64,000 nt of DNA from CAYGDP01 sp964348665 (GCA_964348665.1 CAYGDP010000004.1:1-64000), one strand, 5' to 3'; counted from the stretch's first letter, positions 1 to 7,474 are shown. The notes: generated from the letters alone by a model not told the origin. A program made the numbers and translations.

Positions 1-206
1 TTTATCAGCCAAGTCTATTGTTTCCTACTGTCCAGTTTTGGGGGAGCAGGTCACCACCACTAATGTCGCAGCCGCAGGTTCAGACTTGATGGAGGCGGAA
101 CAGCTTGACAATAGTAGGACGACAAAATTCAATACGGTTACAGGAATACTCAAATCCATTAAAAATATCGAGATGGTGAAAGTCCCTTTTGCAAATGCAG
201 CTAAAG
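1..206. other. no recognisable gene
   Basis: This stretch lies downstream of the xseA stop codon. Short open frames exist on both strands but none resembles a known family, and no xseB (exonuclease VII small subunit) frame follows xseA here. Confidence 0.5.
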
Positions 207-1577
207 CTATTCCACCACCGCCCCAAAATCCCCATCCCTGACCATCGTCCGGATTTTATCGCCACCTTTAACGCTTTTAACGCTTTTAATGAGCTTTCCA
301 TCCGCCGTGCGGGTGATGGAGTAGCCGCGTCGCAGCGTGGCTTTGTGGCTCAGGGCGTCCAAACGCTTCGCGAGTTGATCGCATCGCTCGCGTTTGCGCT
401 GGAGCGTGAAGCGGGCGGAACGTGTAGAGCGTGTTTTTAGATCGCTTAAGCTTCGAACCGTGTGAGCGAGGAGCATTTCTGGTTTCAACGCGCGCAACCG
501 TTCGCCGAACGCTTTGACGCTTTGACGCTCCACGCTCAGACGATTTTCCGTGAACGCAGCAAGTTGTTCGCGAGCGTGATCAAACTGCTGGCGGTAGCGA
601 GCGACTAGATTTTTTGGTTCGCGGAACACATAACTACCGGCCGCAGCTTCGAGGCGGCGGCGGAGTTCGGCGAATTCGTGTTTTAACCCGCGCCCAAGTC
701 GTTCGCGCAAATGACCGACGGTTTCGAGAAGTTCGAGCCGGGCTTTGACAACCAGTTCGGCGGCGGCACTGGGCGTGGGCGCGCGCAGATCCGCGACGAA
801 ATCGGCAATGGTAAAATCGATCTCGTGACCGACCGCGCTGATGGTGGGGATGTTTGACCGGGCAATGGCGCGAGCCACAATTTCTTCGTTGAACGGCCAT
901 AAATCTTCGAGGCTGCCGCCGCCGCGGGTGATGATGAGAACGTCAAGTGTAAGAGTGTGTTGCGCGTGGTGAGTATTGAGTTCATCAATGGCGGAGGCAA
1001 TTTCTTCGGCGGCGCCGCTCCCTTGGACCCGGACCGGGGAGATAACGATATGGACGTTGGGGTAGCGGCGGTTGATGACACTAAGGATGTCTCGGATCGC
1101 CGCGCCGGTGGGTGAAGTGACGATCCCGATGTGTTCGGGAAAAGGCGGGATCGTCTTTTTGCGCGCGGGATCGAAGAGACCTTCGGCATTGAGCTTTTTC
1201 TTGAGGGCTTCGAATTGCGCCTGCAACGCGCCGAGACCTTTTGGCAGCAAACGACGGCAGATGATTTGGTATTGGCCGCGCGGTTCATAAACGCTGATAT
1301 CGCCCAGCGCGACGATTTGCAGACCGTCGGAGGGCGCGAACGTGAGGTCGGCGGCTTCACCTCGGAACATCACGGCGGTGAGCTGCGCCCCGGCGTCTTT
1401 GATGGTGAAATAGCAATGACCGCTGTCGGCGCGTTTGAAATTGGAAATTTCTCCCTCGACCCAAACCGTGCCGAAAGTCTGCTCCAGCGTGCCGCGAATC
1501 TGGCGTGTCAGCTCGCTGACCGTCCAGATTTTCGGCGCGGTCGCGTCCGCAATGGCGATTTTCTTTTTTCGGCTCAT
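207..1577 (-). CDS. xseA: exodeoxyribonuclease VII large subunit
   Basis: XseA is the catalytic subunit of exonuclease VII, which degrades single-stranded DNA from both ends. The 456-residue product has an N-terminal OB-fold (about 15-110, with the stretch VEGEISNFKRADSGHCYF) and the nuclease domain with GIVTSPTGAAIRDI, RGGGSLEDLWPFN and SAVGHEIDFTIADFVAD, followed by a coiled-coil region. The length is normal for the family. Near the C-terminus a short tandem repeat (about 261-291) encodes IKSVKSVKGG, one of several repeat insertions in coding sequence in this window. The small subunit gene xseB is not adjacent. Confidence 0.97.
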   Translation of the reverse strand: MSRKKKIAIADATAPKIWTVSELTRQIRGTLEQTFGTVWVEGEISNFKRADSGHCYFTIKDAGAQLTAVMFRGEAADLTFAPSDGLQIVALGDISVYEPRGQYQIICRRLLPKGLGALQAQFEALKKKLNAEGLFDPARKKTIPPFPEHIGIVTSPTGAAIRDILSVINRRYPNVHIVISPVRVQGSGAAEEIASAIDELNTHHAQHTLTLDVLIITRGGGSLEDLWPFNEEIVARAIARSNIPTISAVGHEIDFTIADFVADLRAPTPSAAAELVVKARLELLETVGHLRERLGRGLKHEFAELRRRLEAAAGSYVFREPKNLVARYRQQFDHAREQLAAFTENRLSVERQSVKAFGERLRALKPEMLLAHTVRSLSDLKTRSTRSARFTLQRKRERCDQLAKRLDALSHKATLRRGYSITRTADGKLIKSVKSVKGGDKIRTMVRDGDFGAVVE

Positions 1578-1585
1578 CAGTTTTT

Positions 1586-1700
1586 GGAGTGCGGCGATTC
1601 ATCGCCGCTTTTTGACGGGGCGACTTGTCCCCCCGCCACGTTGATATGATCACCGCGATAAATCGCGGCGAATGAAAGCGCCGATAAATCGGCGCACTCC
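1586..1700. repeat. composite palindromic (REP-like) element
   Basis: The element has inverted ends: GGAGTGCGGCGATTCATCGC at the left and a matching GCCGATAAATCGGCGCACTCC-type end at the right. Internal hairpins are built on GCGGCGAT...ATCGCCGC, CGCGAT...ATCGCG and GGGGCGACTTGTCCCC. It sits between xseA and a truncated toxin gene, and its right edge is 4 bases from the premature stop of that gene. Confidence 0.8.
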
Positions 1701-1704
1701 AAAG

Positions 1705-1788
1705 CTATCCTGCATAGGTTTCGTGACCAAAACGGACTAGTACCGGTATGATCAGCTCGGGAACGTCTTGGTCGAGCAGAAAATTCAT
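1705..1788 (-). pseudogene. truncated DUF5615 (PIN-like) toxin remnant
   Basis: The ATG overlaps the stop of the DUF433 gene in an ATGA junction. The 27 codons read MNFLLDQDVPELIIPVLVRF then GHETYAG and stop. This matches the N-terminus of DUF5615 PIN-like proteins (FLLDxDVP...GHE), which are normally about 110 residues and paired with DUF433 proteins. The rest is missing and the REP-like element starts 4 bases beyond the stop, so the toxin is inferred to have been cut by that element or an associated deletion. Confidence 0.7.
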
Positions 1789-2042
1789 CGTGACGGCTCA
1801 GTCATCTGTTCAGCCACGAGCACATCAATCTCGCCGCGATGGTCTTCGTAGTAGGCAAAACATTCATAAGCCTGCGCACGAGTGAGGGTGGGGAAACACC
1901 GCGAGATCGAGTCCACCGTCTCGCCGTTTTGCAACAGACCGATGACATCGTGTACACCAATCCTAGTACACTCGACAATAGCGTTACCGCCGCGAACGCC
2001 TTTGCGGCGAGTAATATAGCGGTATGTTTCTTTGACAGCCAT
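1785..2042 (-). CDS. DUF433 family protein (antitoxin-like)
   Basis: This 85-residue protein has the DUF433 pattern: a conserved Ile-His-hydrophobic start, then VHDVIGLLQNGETVDSIS and LTRAQAYECFAYYEDHRGEI. DUF433 proteins are small winged-helix-like proteins usually found as the antitoxin partner of DUF5615 PIN-like proteins. Here the partner directly downstream is truncated, so this is probably an orphan antitoxin. The start is chosen because a promoter of the form TTGCTA-N17-TATACT ends 7 nt before this ATG; an upstream in-frame extension would overlap that promoter. Confidence 0.75.
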   Translation of the reverse strand: MAVKETYRYITRRKGVRGGNAIVECTRIGVHDVIGLLQNGETVDSISRCFPTLTRAQAYECFAYYEDHRGEIDVLVAEQMTEPSR

Positions 2043-2049
2043 CGCACAC

Positions 2050-2078
2050 AGTATAGCCCCGCCCCATTCCGATAGCAA
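2050..2078 (-). promoter_or_regulatory. sigma-70-like promoter of the DUF433 gene (leaderless type)
   Basis: The -35 is TTGCTA (2073-2078), the spacer 17 nt and the -10 TATACT (2050-2055). The ATG follows after only 7 nt, so transcription should start at or next to the start codon. Confidence 0.65.
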
Positions 2079-2242
2079 CTTCTGGCGGATTTCCCACAAT
2101 TTATTCTAAGAACCACGACAGACTCGAAAGGGAATAGCGTCGGTTCGCGATTTTCGCGTTTGAATCATCCGAATTATTCAGCCACGAAAAGCACAAAAAC
2201 ACACAAAAATTATTGTGACTTTTAGTGTTTCTAGTGGCCATT

Positions 2243-3028
2243 CTAACCTTCCCAAGTCTCATGTACTCGGACAATGCTGCGGGCTTTGCCGCTCGACTCG
2301 TCAATATCCAGCACGATGCCGCAAATACGAACAGGACCGGTCGCCGGCTCGTACCGCTTCGGCATCCCCGTCAAAAATCGCTCGATGATCGGCTCGGTCT
2401 GAACTCCAATCACCGAATCGCGTGGCCCGCAAAAGCCGATGTCGGTAATGTACGCCGTGCCTTTGGGCAGGACACGCTCATCCGAAGTCTGGACGTGGGT
2501 ATGCGTGCCAAAGACCGCCGAGACCTTGCCGTCCAGAAACCAACCCATCGCGTTTTTCTCGCTGGTCGCTTCACAGTGAAAATCCACCAGCAGAATCGGG
2601 GTTTGCTGGCGCAGCTTGGCAACTTCGGCTTCAAGCGCGCGAAACGGGCAGTCCATTGGCTTCATAAACGTGCGCCCCAAGGCGTTCAGCACGCCGACTT
2701 GAAACCGGTCGCTCACGCGCACGACCGTGCTGCCGCGACCCGGCGTTTTCGGTGGAAAATTAAGCGGACGAATCAGACGCGGCTCGGCATCAATGATTTT
2801 CATCACATCCTTTTGATCCCAAATATGATCGCCGCTGGTCAGCGCCGCGAAGCCGCCGTCGAGCAACTCCTTGACTCCGTCCGGCGTCACCCCGGCACCG
2901 CCCGCGGAGTTTTCGCAGTTGCAGAAACAAACGTCCGCGCCCACTCGCTCGCGCAGTTTGGGCAATAGCGCTCTGACGGCGTTCCGTCCGGGTTTCCCAA
3001 AGATGTCGCCGAGAAAAAGTATTTTCAT
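2243..3028 (-). CDS. YmdB/TIGR00282 family metallophosphoesterase
   Basis: The 261-residue product starts MKILFLGDIFGKPGR, the signature of the YmdB family of calcineurin-like phosphoesterases, some of which hydrolyse 2',3'-cyclic nucleotides. Visible metal-site motifs are GDIFG, NCENS (Asn-Glu), SGDHIWD, DFHCEATSEK and FGTHTHVQTSDE. The ORF could begin 14 codons upstream, but the conserved N-terminus fixes the start here. It is followed on the same strand by no gene for about 200 bases. Confidence 0.92.
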   Translation of the reverse strand: MKILFLGDIFGKPGRNAVRALLPKLRERVGADVCFCNCENSAGGAGVTPDGVKELLDGGFAALTSGDHIWDQKDVMKIIDAEPRLIRPLNFPPKTPGRGSTVVRVSDRFQVGVLNALGRTFMKPMDCPFRALEAEVAKLRQQTPILLVDFHCEATSEKNAMGWFLDGKVSAVFGTHTHVQTSDERVLPKGTAYITDIGFCGPRDSVIGVQTEPIIERFLTGMPKRYEPATGPVRICGIVLDIDESSGKARSIVRVHETWEG

Positions 3029-3148
3029 TTGTTTACCCACCAAAAACGCGACCGCGTGAGCGAGCTTCACCCGCCTCAGGCGGGCAAGCGTCGCAACGCG
3101 GCACGTGGAAGAACGCGAAAGTTTTGTGTATTTAGCGTGTTTAGCGGG

Positions 3149-3724
3149 CTATTCGTCTTTCTGTCTCGTATAGATCGCTCGCTCTTCCGTCACGACGATG
3201 TCTACCGGAACATCGTGTTCTTCCATTGGCAGAGAGTCCACGATTTGACAATCAAACGCCAGCCCGATTTTCACGCCACGAATTTGCGGCAACATCGCAT
3301 CAAAATGTCCGCCGCCGCGTCCGAGCCGGTTTCCCTGTTTGTCAAACGCCAGCCCGGGAACAATAACCGCGCTGATTTCGTCCCACGGCACGGGACGCTC
3401 TGCCTCTGCGCGAGGCTCGAGAATGCCGAATTTTCCGACTTCGAGATCGCGCGCAAAATTCTTTAGCTCCGACGCAAAATACCGCTGTCGCTTCTCTTCG
3501 TAGGCAGGGACGCACACGCGTCGGTCGGACTGCACGAGCAACCATTGAATCAACTGGTGGGTAGAAAGCTCTCCTTCTTTCGAGACGTAGAGGAGCAGCG
3601 TCCGCGCCTCCTGCATCTCCTTGAGCGAAAGCAAAAATTCGCACGCCTCGACGGATTTCGTAGGCGCGTCTTTGAGCTTGGCCAGTCGCGCGCGAATCGT
3701 TTGGCGCAATTCTTCTTTGGTCAC
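3149..3724 (-). CDS. 5-formyltetrahydrofolate cyclo-ligase
   Basis: This enzyme converts 5-formyl-THF to 5,10-methenyl-THF using ATP. The 191-residue product shows GNRLGRGGGHFDAML (the phosphate-binding loop of the 5-FCL family) and a C-terminal DVPVDIVVTEE. I chose a GTG start 6 bases after the vapC stop because GGAGG lies 10 nt before it inside the end of vapC. A second, diverged copy of the first 34 codons lies at 4449-4553 on the far side of vapBC. In many bacteria this gene (ygfA/fau) is linked to 6S RNA, and a 6S candidate lies upstream of rarA here. Confidence 0.93.
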   Translation of the reverse strand: MTKEELRQTIRARLAKLKDAPTKSVEACEFLLSLKEMQEARTLLLYVSKEGELSTHQLIQWLLVQSDRRVCVPAYEEKRQRYFASELKNFARDLEVGKFGILEPRAEAERPVPWDEISAVIVPGLAFDKQGNRLGRGGGHFDAMLPQIRGVKIGLAFDCQIVDSLPMEEHDVPVDIVVTEERAIYTRQKDE

Positions 3725-3729
3725 TGATG

Positions 3730-4161
3730 CTAATCCTCCAGCGGATTGATCCACTTGACGCCTTTGAATCGCGCGAAGTCGCGGTCGCTGGAATACAGGG
3801 TAGCGTCGTGTTCAACGGCGATGGCAGCGACATGTGCGTCACTGACAAGGTTGCTAGTCGCGTGCGCTTTCTTCATCAACTCGCGTAACACCGCCCAATG
3901 TTGAGTGGTTGGTTGGATGACGTGAACGCACGGTTGGGCGATCCAGCTCTCGACCTTCTCGCAGGCTTCATCGAGCGAGAGGGGGCGCTGGTGCAGGCGC
4001 GGGTTGGTGGCGATTCGTAGGAAGGCCGTCAGCACAGGCCAGCAAAGACCGACTGGCTCCGTGCCAGAAAGCTGTTTGTCCCACCAATCGCGGGCGCGTT
4101 TGTGATGCTGCGAAAGACTGTCCTCCGCGTAGAGGATGAGATTTGCATCCACTACAATCAT
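3730..4161 (-). CDS. PIN-domain toxin, VapC family
   Basis: The 143-residue PIN-domain protein is a predicted Mg-dependent RNase toxin. It begins MIVVDANLILYAEDS (first acidic residue D5), has VLTAFLRIATNPR typical of the TA-associated PIN subfamily, then SDAHVAAIAVEHDATLYSSDRDF with two more acidic residues. Its start overlaps the vapB stop by 4 bases (ATGA), the normal antitoxin-toxin coupling. The ribosome-binding site of the downstream 5-FCL gene lies in its 3' end. The module sits between two copies of the 5-FCL 5' end. Confidence 0.9.
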   Translation of the reverse strand: MIVVDANLILYAEDSLSQHHKRARDWWDKQLSGTEPVGLCWPVLTAFLRIATNPRLHQRPLSLDEACEKVESWIAQPCVHVIQPTTQHWAVLRELMKKAHATSNLVSDAHVAAIAVEHDATLYSSDRDFARFKGVKWINPLED

Positions 4162-4403
4162 CGCGCGTCCTCGCCTTCGGCGCGCGCCAGCAACTCGGCC
4201 ACGTCATCGTAGGAGAGCCCCTTCCGCAAACCCATCGGTTGTGGGCGTGTACGGTAAGGTTTCCCTCGCCCGCCTTTCTCCATCTGCTCCAAGCCCAATC
4301 GCAAGGCGGAGTTGATCACCTCTTTGAACGGCCGATGCAGGCGCGCGGCGTCGCGCTTGGCGCGTTCGGCGAGGTCGTTATTCAGTGTCAATGTCGTTCT
4401 CAT
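4158..4403 (-). CDS. VapB-type ribbon-helix-helix antitoxin
   Basis: The 81-residue protein begins MRTTLTLNNDLAERAKRDA, a ribbon-helix-helix DNA-binding start seen in DUF2191/VapB antitoxins. The C-terminal part (GLSYDDVAELLARAEG) is expected to wrap the toxin. It is followed by VapC with an ATGA overlap. Autoregulation by the complex is usual for the family. A TTGACA-N16-CATGAT promoter ends 6 nt upstream. Confidence 0.88.
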   Translation of the reverse strand: MRTTLTLNNDLAERAKRDAARLHRPFKEVINSALRLGLEQMEKGGRGKPYRTRPQPMGLRKGLSYDDVAELLARAEGEDAR

Positions 4404-4409
4404 GCAGAC

Positions 4410-4437
4410 ATCATGATGCTTTTTTTGGAAATGTCAA
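4410..4437 (-). promoter_or_regulatory. probable vapBC promoter
   Basis: The -35 is a perfect TTGACA (4432-4437) and the -10 a weaker CATGAT (4410-4415), with a 16-nt spacer and 6 nt to the ATG. The spacer is A-rich. Confidence 0.45.
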
Positions 4438-4448
4438 GATGCTCTTTT

Positions 4449-4553
4449 TTAGAGCGACAGCAAGAACTCACACGCCTCGATGGATTTCGCGGGGGCGTCG
4501 GATAGCGTTTTCAGCTTCTCGACGATTTGTTTTCGAAGTTCCGATTTCGTCAC
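4449..4553 (-). pseudogene. orphan 5' end of a 5-FCL gene (34 codons)
   Basis: From a GTG this reads VTKSELRKQIVEKL..., ending IEACEFLLSL then TAA. The intact gene at 3149-3724 reads VTKEELRQTIRARL... and VEACEFLLSL over the same span; about 23 of 34 residues match. DNA similarity rises toward the internal (3') end of the fragment. This appears to be the displaced original 5' end of the cyclo-ligase gene, separated from the rest by vapBC. Confidence 0.85.
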
Positions 4554-4556
4554 GGA

Positions 4557-4614
4557 AGGCACGCTATTGCGTGCCGCGTAGATTTGCAAGAAGAAGGTAC
4601 CCAATAGCGTGCCT
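4557..4614. repeat. inverted repeat next to the rarA stop codon
   Basis: The arms AGGCACGCTATTG (4557-4569) and CAATAGCGTGCCT (4602-4614) are perfect complements around a 32-nt centre. The left side also forms a tight local hairpin, GGCACGC-TATT-GCGTGCC. It abuts the rarA stop and may end its transcript, although no T-run follows. Confidence 0.7.
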
Positions 4615-5974
4615 ATTTTTTCTTCCGTAGCTTCTCCAACCGCTCGCGGACGCGCGGTTCTAGCCCTTGGTCGCTTGGTTCATAGTAGGTTTTTTTCTCT
4701 GGGATACCCTCCTTGGCGGGCAAGTACTCTTGCTCGACGTGGTGGTCTTTGAAGTCATGCGCGTATTTGTAGTCTTTGCCGTGACCGAGCCGTTCCGCGC
4801 CTTTGTAGTGCGCGTCTTTGAGGTGGTCGGGGACTTCGAGCGTCCGACCGCTGGCCACGTCGCTCATCGCCGTCCAAATCGCGTTTGCGGTCGAGTTCGA
4901 TTTCGGCGCACAAGAAAGATAGATCACGGCCTCGGCGAGAATCAGTTGCGCTTCGGGCATGCCGACCAATTCGGTGGCTTGCTGCGCAGCACTGGCAACG
5001 ACCAGCGCGTTGGGATCGGCAAGTCCAATGTCTTCGGACGCGAGGATGACCATGCGCCGGGCGATGAAACGAATGTCTTCGCCGGCGTGGAGCATTTTCG
5101 CCAGCCAGTAGATCGCCGCGTCGGGATCGCTGCCGCGCATGGATTTGATGAACGCCGAGATCGTGTCGTAGTGGGCGTCTTCGTCACGATCATAGACGAC
5201 GGCTTTCTTCTGGATACTTTCCTCGATTATAGCGCGGGTGATGTGGATGACATTCGTCTTGTCTGGCGGTGTCGTCAGCACAGCGACTTCCAACGAATTA
5301 AGCGCTTTGCGCGCGTCGCCATCGCTGGCCGTGGCGAGAAAATCGAGCGCGTCATCATCCATCGTGACCTTGTGATTTCCAAGGCCGAGTTCTTTGCCTG
5401 CCCTGAGCGAAGTCGAAGGGTCGGAGAGCGCTCGGCGAAGAAGTGTTTTGATGTCGTCGTGCGTGAGAGCTTTCAGCTCGAAGATTTGCGAGCGGCTGAC
5501 CAGCGGGCCGATGACGTAAAACATCGGGTTGTGCGTGGTCGCGCCGATGAGCCGTACCGTGCCACTTTCGACATCGGGGAGCAAAACATCCTGCTGCGCT
5601 TTGTTGAACCGGTGGATTTCGTCAATAAACAGAATCGTTCGCTGACCGCTCGTTTGCAGACGATTCGCTGCAATGGCAATGGCTTTACGTACGTCAGCAA
5701 CACTCGATTCGACGCCGCTCAAGCGGACAAAGACGGATTTCGTGGCGTTGGCGATGACCTGGGCGAGCGATGTCTTGCCCGTGCCGGGCGGTCCCCAAAA
5801 AATAATTGAAGCGATGCGATCGGCCTGGATGGCACGGCGAAGCAGCTTGCCTTCGCCAAGAATATGTTGTTGGCCGACGAATTCGTCAAGCGTGCGTGGA
5901 CGCATTCGAGTCGCCAGTGGGGCGTTGGCGGCGACCGCGTCGTTCGGTTCTTGGGATTCGAAGAGATCGGGCAT
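4613..5974 (-). CDS. rarA: replication-associated recombination protein A (AAA+ ATPase)
   Basis: RarA/MgsA is a clamp-loader-like ATPase acting at stalled replication forks. The 453-residue protein contains Walker A GPPGTGKTSLAQ, Walker B TILFIDEIHRFNK, sensor GATTHNP and the C-terminal tetramerisation domain with YKYAHDFKDHHVEQEYLP. Between helices of the ATPase lid it carries an in-frame insert, DPSTSLRAG, encoded by a known type of short palindrome (5401-5420), and it still reads through. The probable 6S RNA gene lies just upstream in the same direction. Confidence 0.96.
   Translation of the reverse strand: MPDLFESQEPNDAVAANAPLATRMRPRTLDEFVGQQHILGEGKLLRRAIQADRIASIIFWGPPGTGKTSLAQVIANATKSVFVRLSGVESSVADVRKAIAIAANRLQTSGQRTILFIDEIHRFNKAQQDVLLPDVESGTVRLIGATTHNPMFYVIGPLVSRSQIFELKALTHDDIKTLLRRALSDPSTSLRAGKELGLGNHKVTMDDDALDFLATASDGDARKALNSLEVAVLTTPPDKTNVIHITRAIIEESIQKKAVVYDRDEDAHYDTISAFIKSMRGSDPDAAIYWLAKMLHAGEDIRFIARRMVILASEDIGLADPNALVVASAAQQATELVGMPEAQLILAEAVIYLSCAPKSNSTANAIWTAMSDVASGRTLEVPDHLKDAHYKGAERLGHGKDYKYAHDFKDHHVEQEYLPAKEGIPEKKTYYEPSDQGLEPRVRERLEKLRKKK
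5401..5420. repeat. palindromic repeat inserted in frame in rarA
   Basis: The sequence CCCTGAGCGAAGTCGAAGGG is an imperfect palindrome that recurs between and inside genes in many bacterial genomes. Here it adds about nine residues (PSTSLRAG) to RarA. Confidence 0.75.
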
Positions 5975-6102
5975 GGCGATTCGGCTAAATCGTTGAATGG
6001 TTAAATTGTTAAATCGGCAAGTAGACTTTACACCGCCGAGCGACGCGGGGCAATCGCAACCGATTCAACCCTTTAACGTTTCAACGACGCGCCAAAGGCG
6101 CG

Positions 6103-6281
6103 AAAAAAAGCCCCGCCATTGCCGTGGAAACCGTATCTTTTAACCCCACCGTTAAGTGGGTGGCCTCTCGGCTGCGTTCGACTTCCAATTAAGGCATGTC
6201 GGCAGCGAACCGAAGTCGGCCGCCTTCCATTGAAGGTTATCGGGTTAAAGATATTGGTTTGCAACACGCACAGGGCAGGGC
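6103..6281 (-). ncRNA. ssrS: 6S RNA candidate
   Basis: The minus strand can fold into a roughly 172-nt 6S-like rod. The outer stem pairs GCCCTGCC (6274-6281) with GGCGGGGC (6110-6117) and is followed by seven T. The inner closing stem pairs AAACC..TATCTTTAACCC with GGGTTAAAAGATA.GGTTT. A central open region has a small 3'-side hairpin, CCACCCAC-TTAA-CGGTGGGG, and an upper stem containing CGACTT...AAGTCG. Position supports this: 6S genes are often next to rarA or the 5-FCL gene ygfA, and both lie downstream here. The identification is from structure and synteny, not from a profile search. Confidence 0.75.
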
Positions 6282-6402
6282 AAAAGCTGAATTTCCTCGG
6301 CCTGAATCGCGCGCTTCAAAGAACTGATGCAATCTTGCTCCGCGCGAGCGCGTTTGCAAGAAGTTTCTGAAAAAATCTTTTCCGGAATGAATGATGTTTG
6401 CC

Positions 6403-6428
6403 CGCGAAAATCGCGAAAGAACGCGAAA
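6403..6428. repeat. cgcgaaa-type dispersed repeat
   Basis: A CGCGAAA-rich short repeat (three near copies of cgcgaaa). Related copies are seen at 3105-3120, 21661-21690 and 22929-22955. Confidence 0.5.
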
Positions 6429-6429
6429 C

Positions 6430-6846
6430 TCACCGCGCTTGTTTTGCTTCCGCGATGAGATTCTTGAGCGTGAATAGAAAACCGTCGGTGTCCGCCTGCG
6501 GATCGGAGAGCGGATACTGAATGGCACCCGACTTCATCTCGACGCGAAGCGCGGAGGTTTTCCTGCCGATAATGGCGCAAAGCGAGATAAGCATCAAAAT
6601 GATAAAAGCCGTCCAATTCCAAACGCCTGACGGCAGAAAGATTTTTGACGCGATTCCGCCGGCCCCGAAAATCACCGCCGCCCAAAGCGCTGCAGGATCC
6701 ACCACGGTCGTGACTTTGATGTTCCCGATGTCCGCAAGCCGATGCGACGCCGTCACGCGTCCGTCACTGGTCCGCTTTTGCAGTGTGCCATCGCAAACCG
6801 CCAACTGCGATTGCGGCAACTCGATGGTGGGTTTGGTGTCGTTCAT
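6430..6846 (-). CDS. hypothetical two-TM membrane protein
   Basis: The 138-residue protein has no recognised family. Residues about 1-45 are polar. Two hydrophobic segments follow, around ALWAAVIFGAGGIASKIF and WTAFIILMLISLCAIIG, and then a soluble tail with EMKSGAIQYPLSDPQ. The layout resembles small proteins with a PH-like or DUF6232-like fold, but that is only a guess. It is the last gene of the minus-strand run after pheT, 9 bases beyond the zinc-ribbon gene, with AAGGAAG before the start. Confidence 0.7.
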   Translation of the reverse strand: MNDTKPTIELPQSQLAVCDGTLQKRTSDGRVTASHRLADIGNIKVTTVVDPAALWAAVIFGAGGIASKIFLPSGVWNWTAFIILMLISLCAIIGRKTSALRVEMKSGAIQYPLSDPQADTDGFLFTLKNLIAEAKQAR

Positions 6847-6855
6847 GGACTTCCT

Positions 6856-7467
6856 TTACGGCATTCTTAACACACCGCTTATCCCCTGCGAACGAAAATC
6901 TTCTCTAGTTACTCTGTATTCTTCTAGTTCAAAGTAACGGTCGCGATAGGGGTGAAGACATTTGGGACATTTTTTAACTCCATTCGGATGGATCGAAGAT
7001 TGCCTCGAAGTATCGCGCAGATCCTCGTAAAGAGTAGAGCACTCAAGGCACTCTACAACAATGTGATGGCAATTCGGACATTGGAGCGGCAGTAAGTCTT
7101 CATAACCGCAGCAGCATCGAAAATGTTCCCCTTTCAAATCGAGCCCTTCGATCCAGTGGCGAAGAAAAGCGCTGAACCCCTGTGCTTCGAAACTGCTTCG
7201 TTTTGCCCGATACTTTACGTTTTCGGAAAAACCGAATTCAAAGGCGCGATCACAACCCGGACAGTTATACTTGACCAGAGGCGGCTTCGACGGTTGCTTG
7301 ATAATTGTTTTGTCGTTCAGGTCTCGCAAATCGCGGAAGAGCATTTCACAGTTAGCGCAGAAAACCATAATTCGGCTACAGAGGTTACACTCGATTGGTC
7401 GCAAATCCATCTTGTCGCAACACGAAAATCTATCAGTCAGGAGATCAGCTCGGTAGATACCCTGCAT
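6856..7467 (-). CDS. tandem-repeat zinc-ribbon protein, function unknown
   Basis: The 203-residue protein is built of two copies of one unit of about 80 residues. Each copy has a paired CxxC zinc site and ends alike: RPIECNLCSRIMVFCANCE with SSFEAQGFSAFLR, and LPLQCPNCHHIVVECLECS with EDFRSQGISGVLR. A third pair of cysteines (CPGC, CPKC) lies between. I do not recognise the family. The gene starts 8 bases after the pheT stop with GGGAG about 10 nt before the ATG, so it is probably co-transcribed with pheST. A later start at residue 20 is possible. Confidence 0.75.
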   Translation of the reverse strand: MQGIYRADLLTDRFSCCDKMDLRPIECNLCSRIMVFCANCEMLFRDLRDLNDKTIIKQPSKPPLVKYNCPGCDRAFEFGFSENVKYRAKRSSFEAQGFSAFLRHWIEGLDLKGEHFRCCCGYEDLLPLQCPNCHHIVVECLECSTLYEDLRDTSRQSSIHPNGVKKCPKCLHPYRDRYFELEEYRVTREDFRSQGISGVLRMP

Positions 7468-7474
7468 TTTAAAG

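Noticed and set aside
38..241. Plus-strand 67-codon frame at the left edge
   Set aside because: It starts at TTG without a ribosome-binding site, ends within the xseA 3' region on the other strand and resembles no family.
4667..5809. Long plus-strand frame antisense to rarA
   Set aside because: It is a shadow of rarA codon structure; no domain pattern and the minus-strand RarA motifs are complete.
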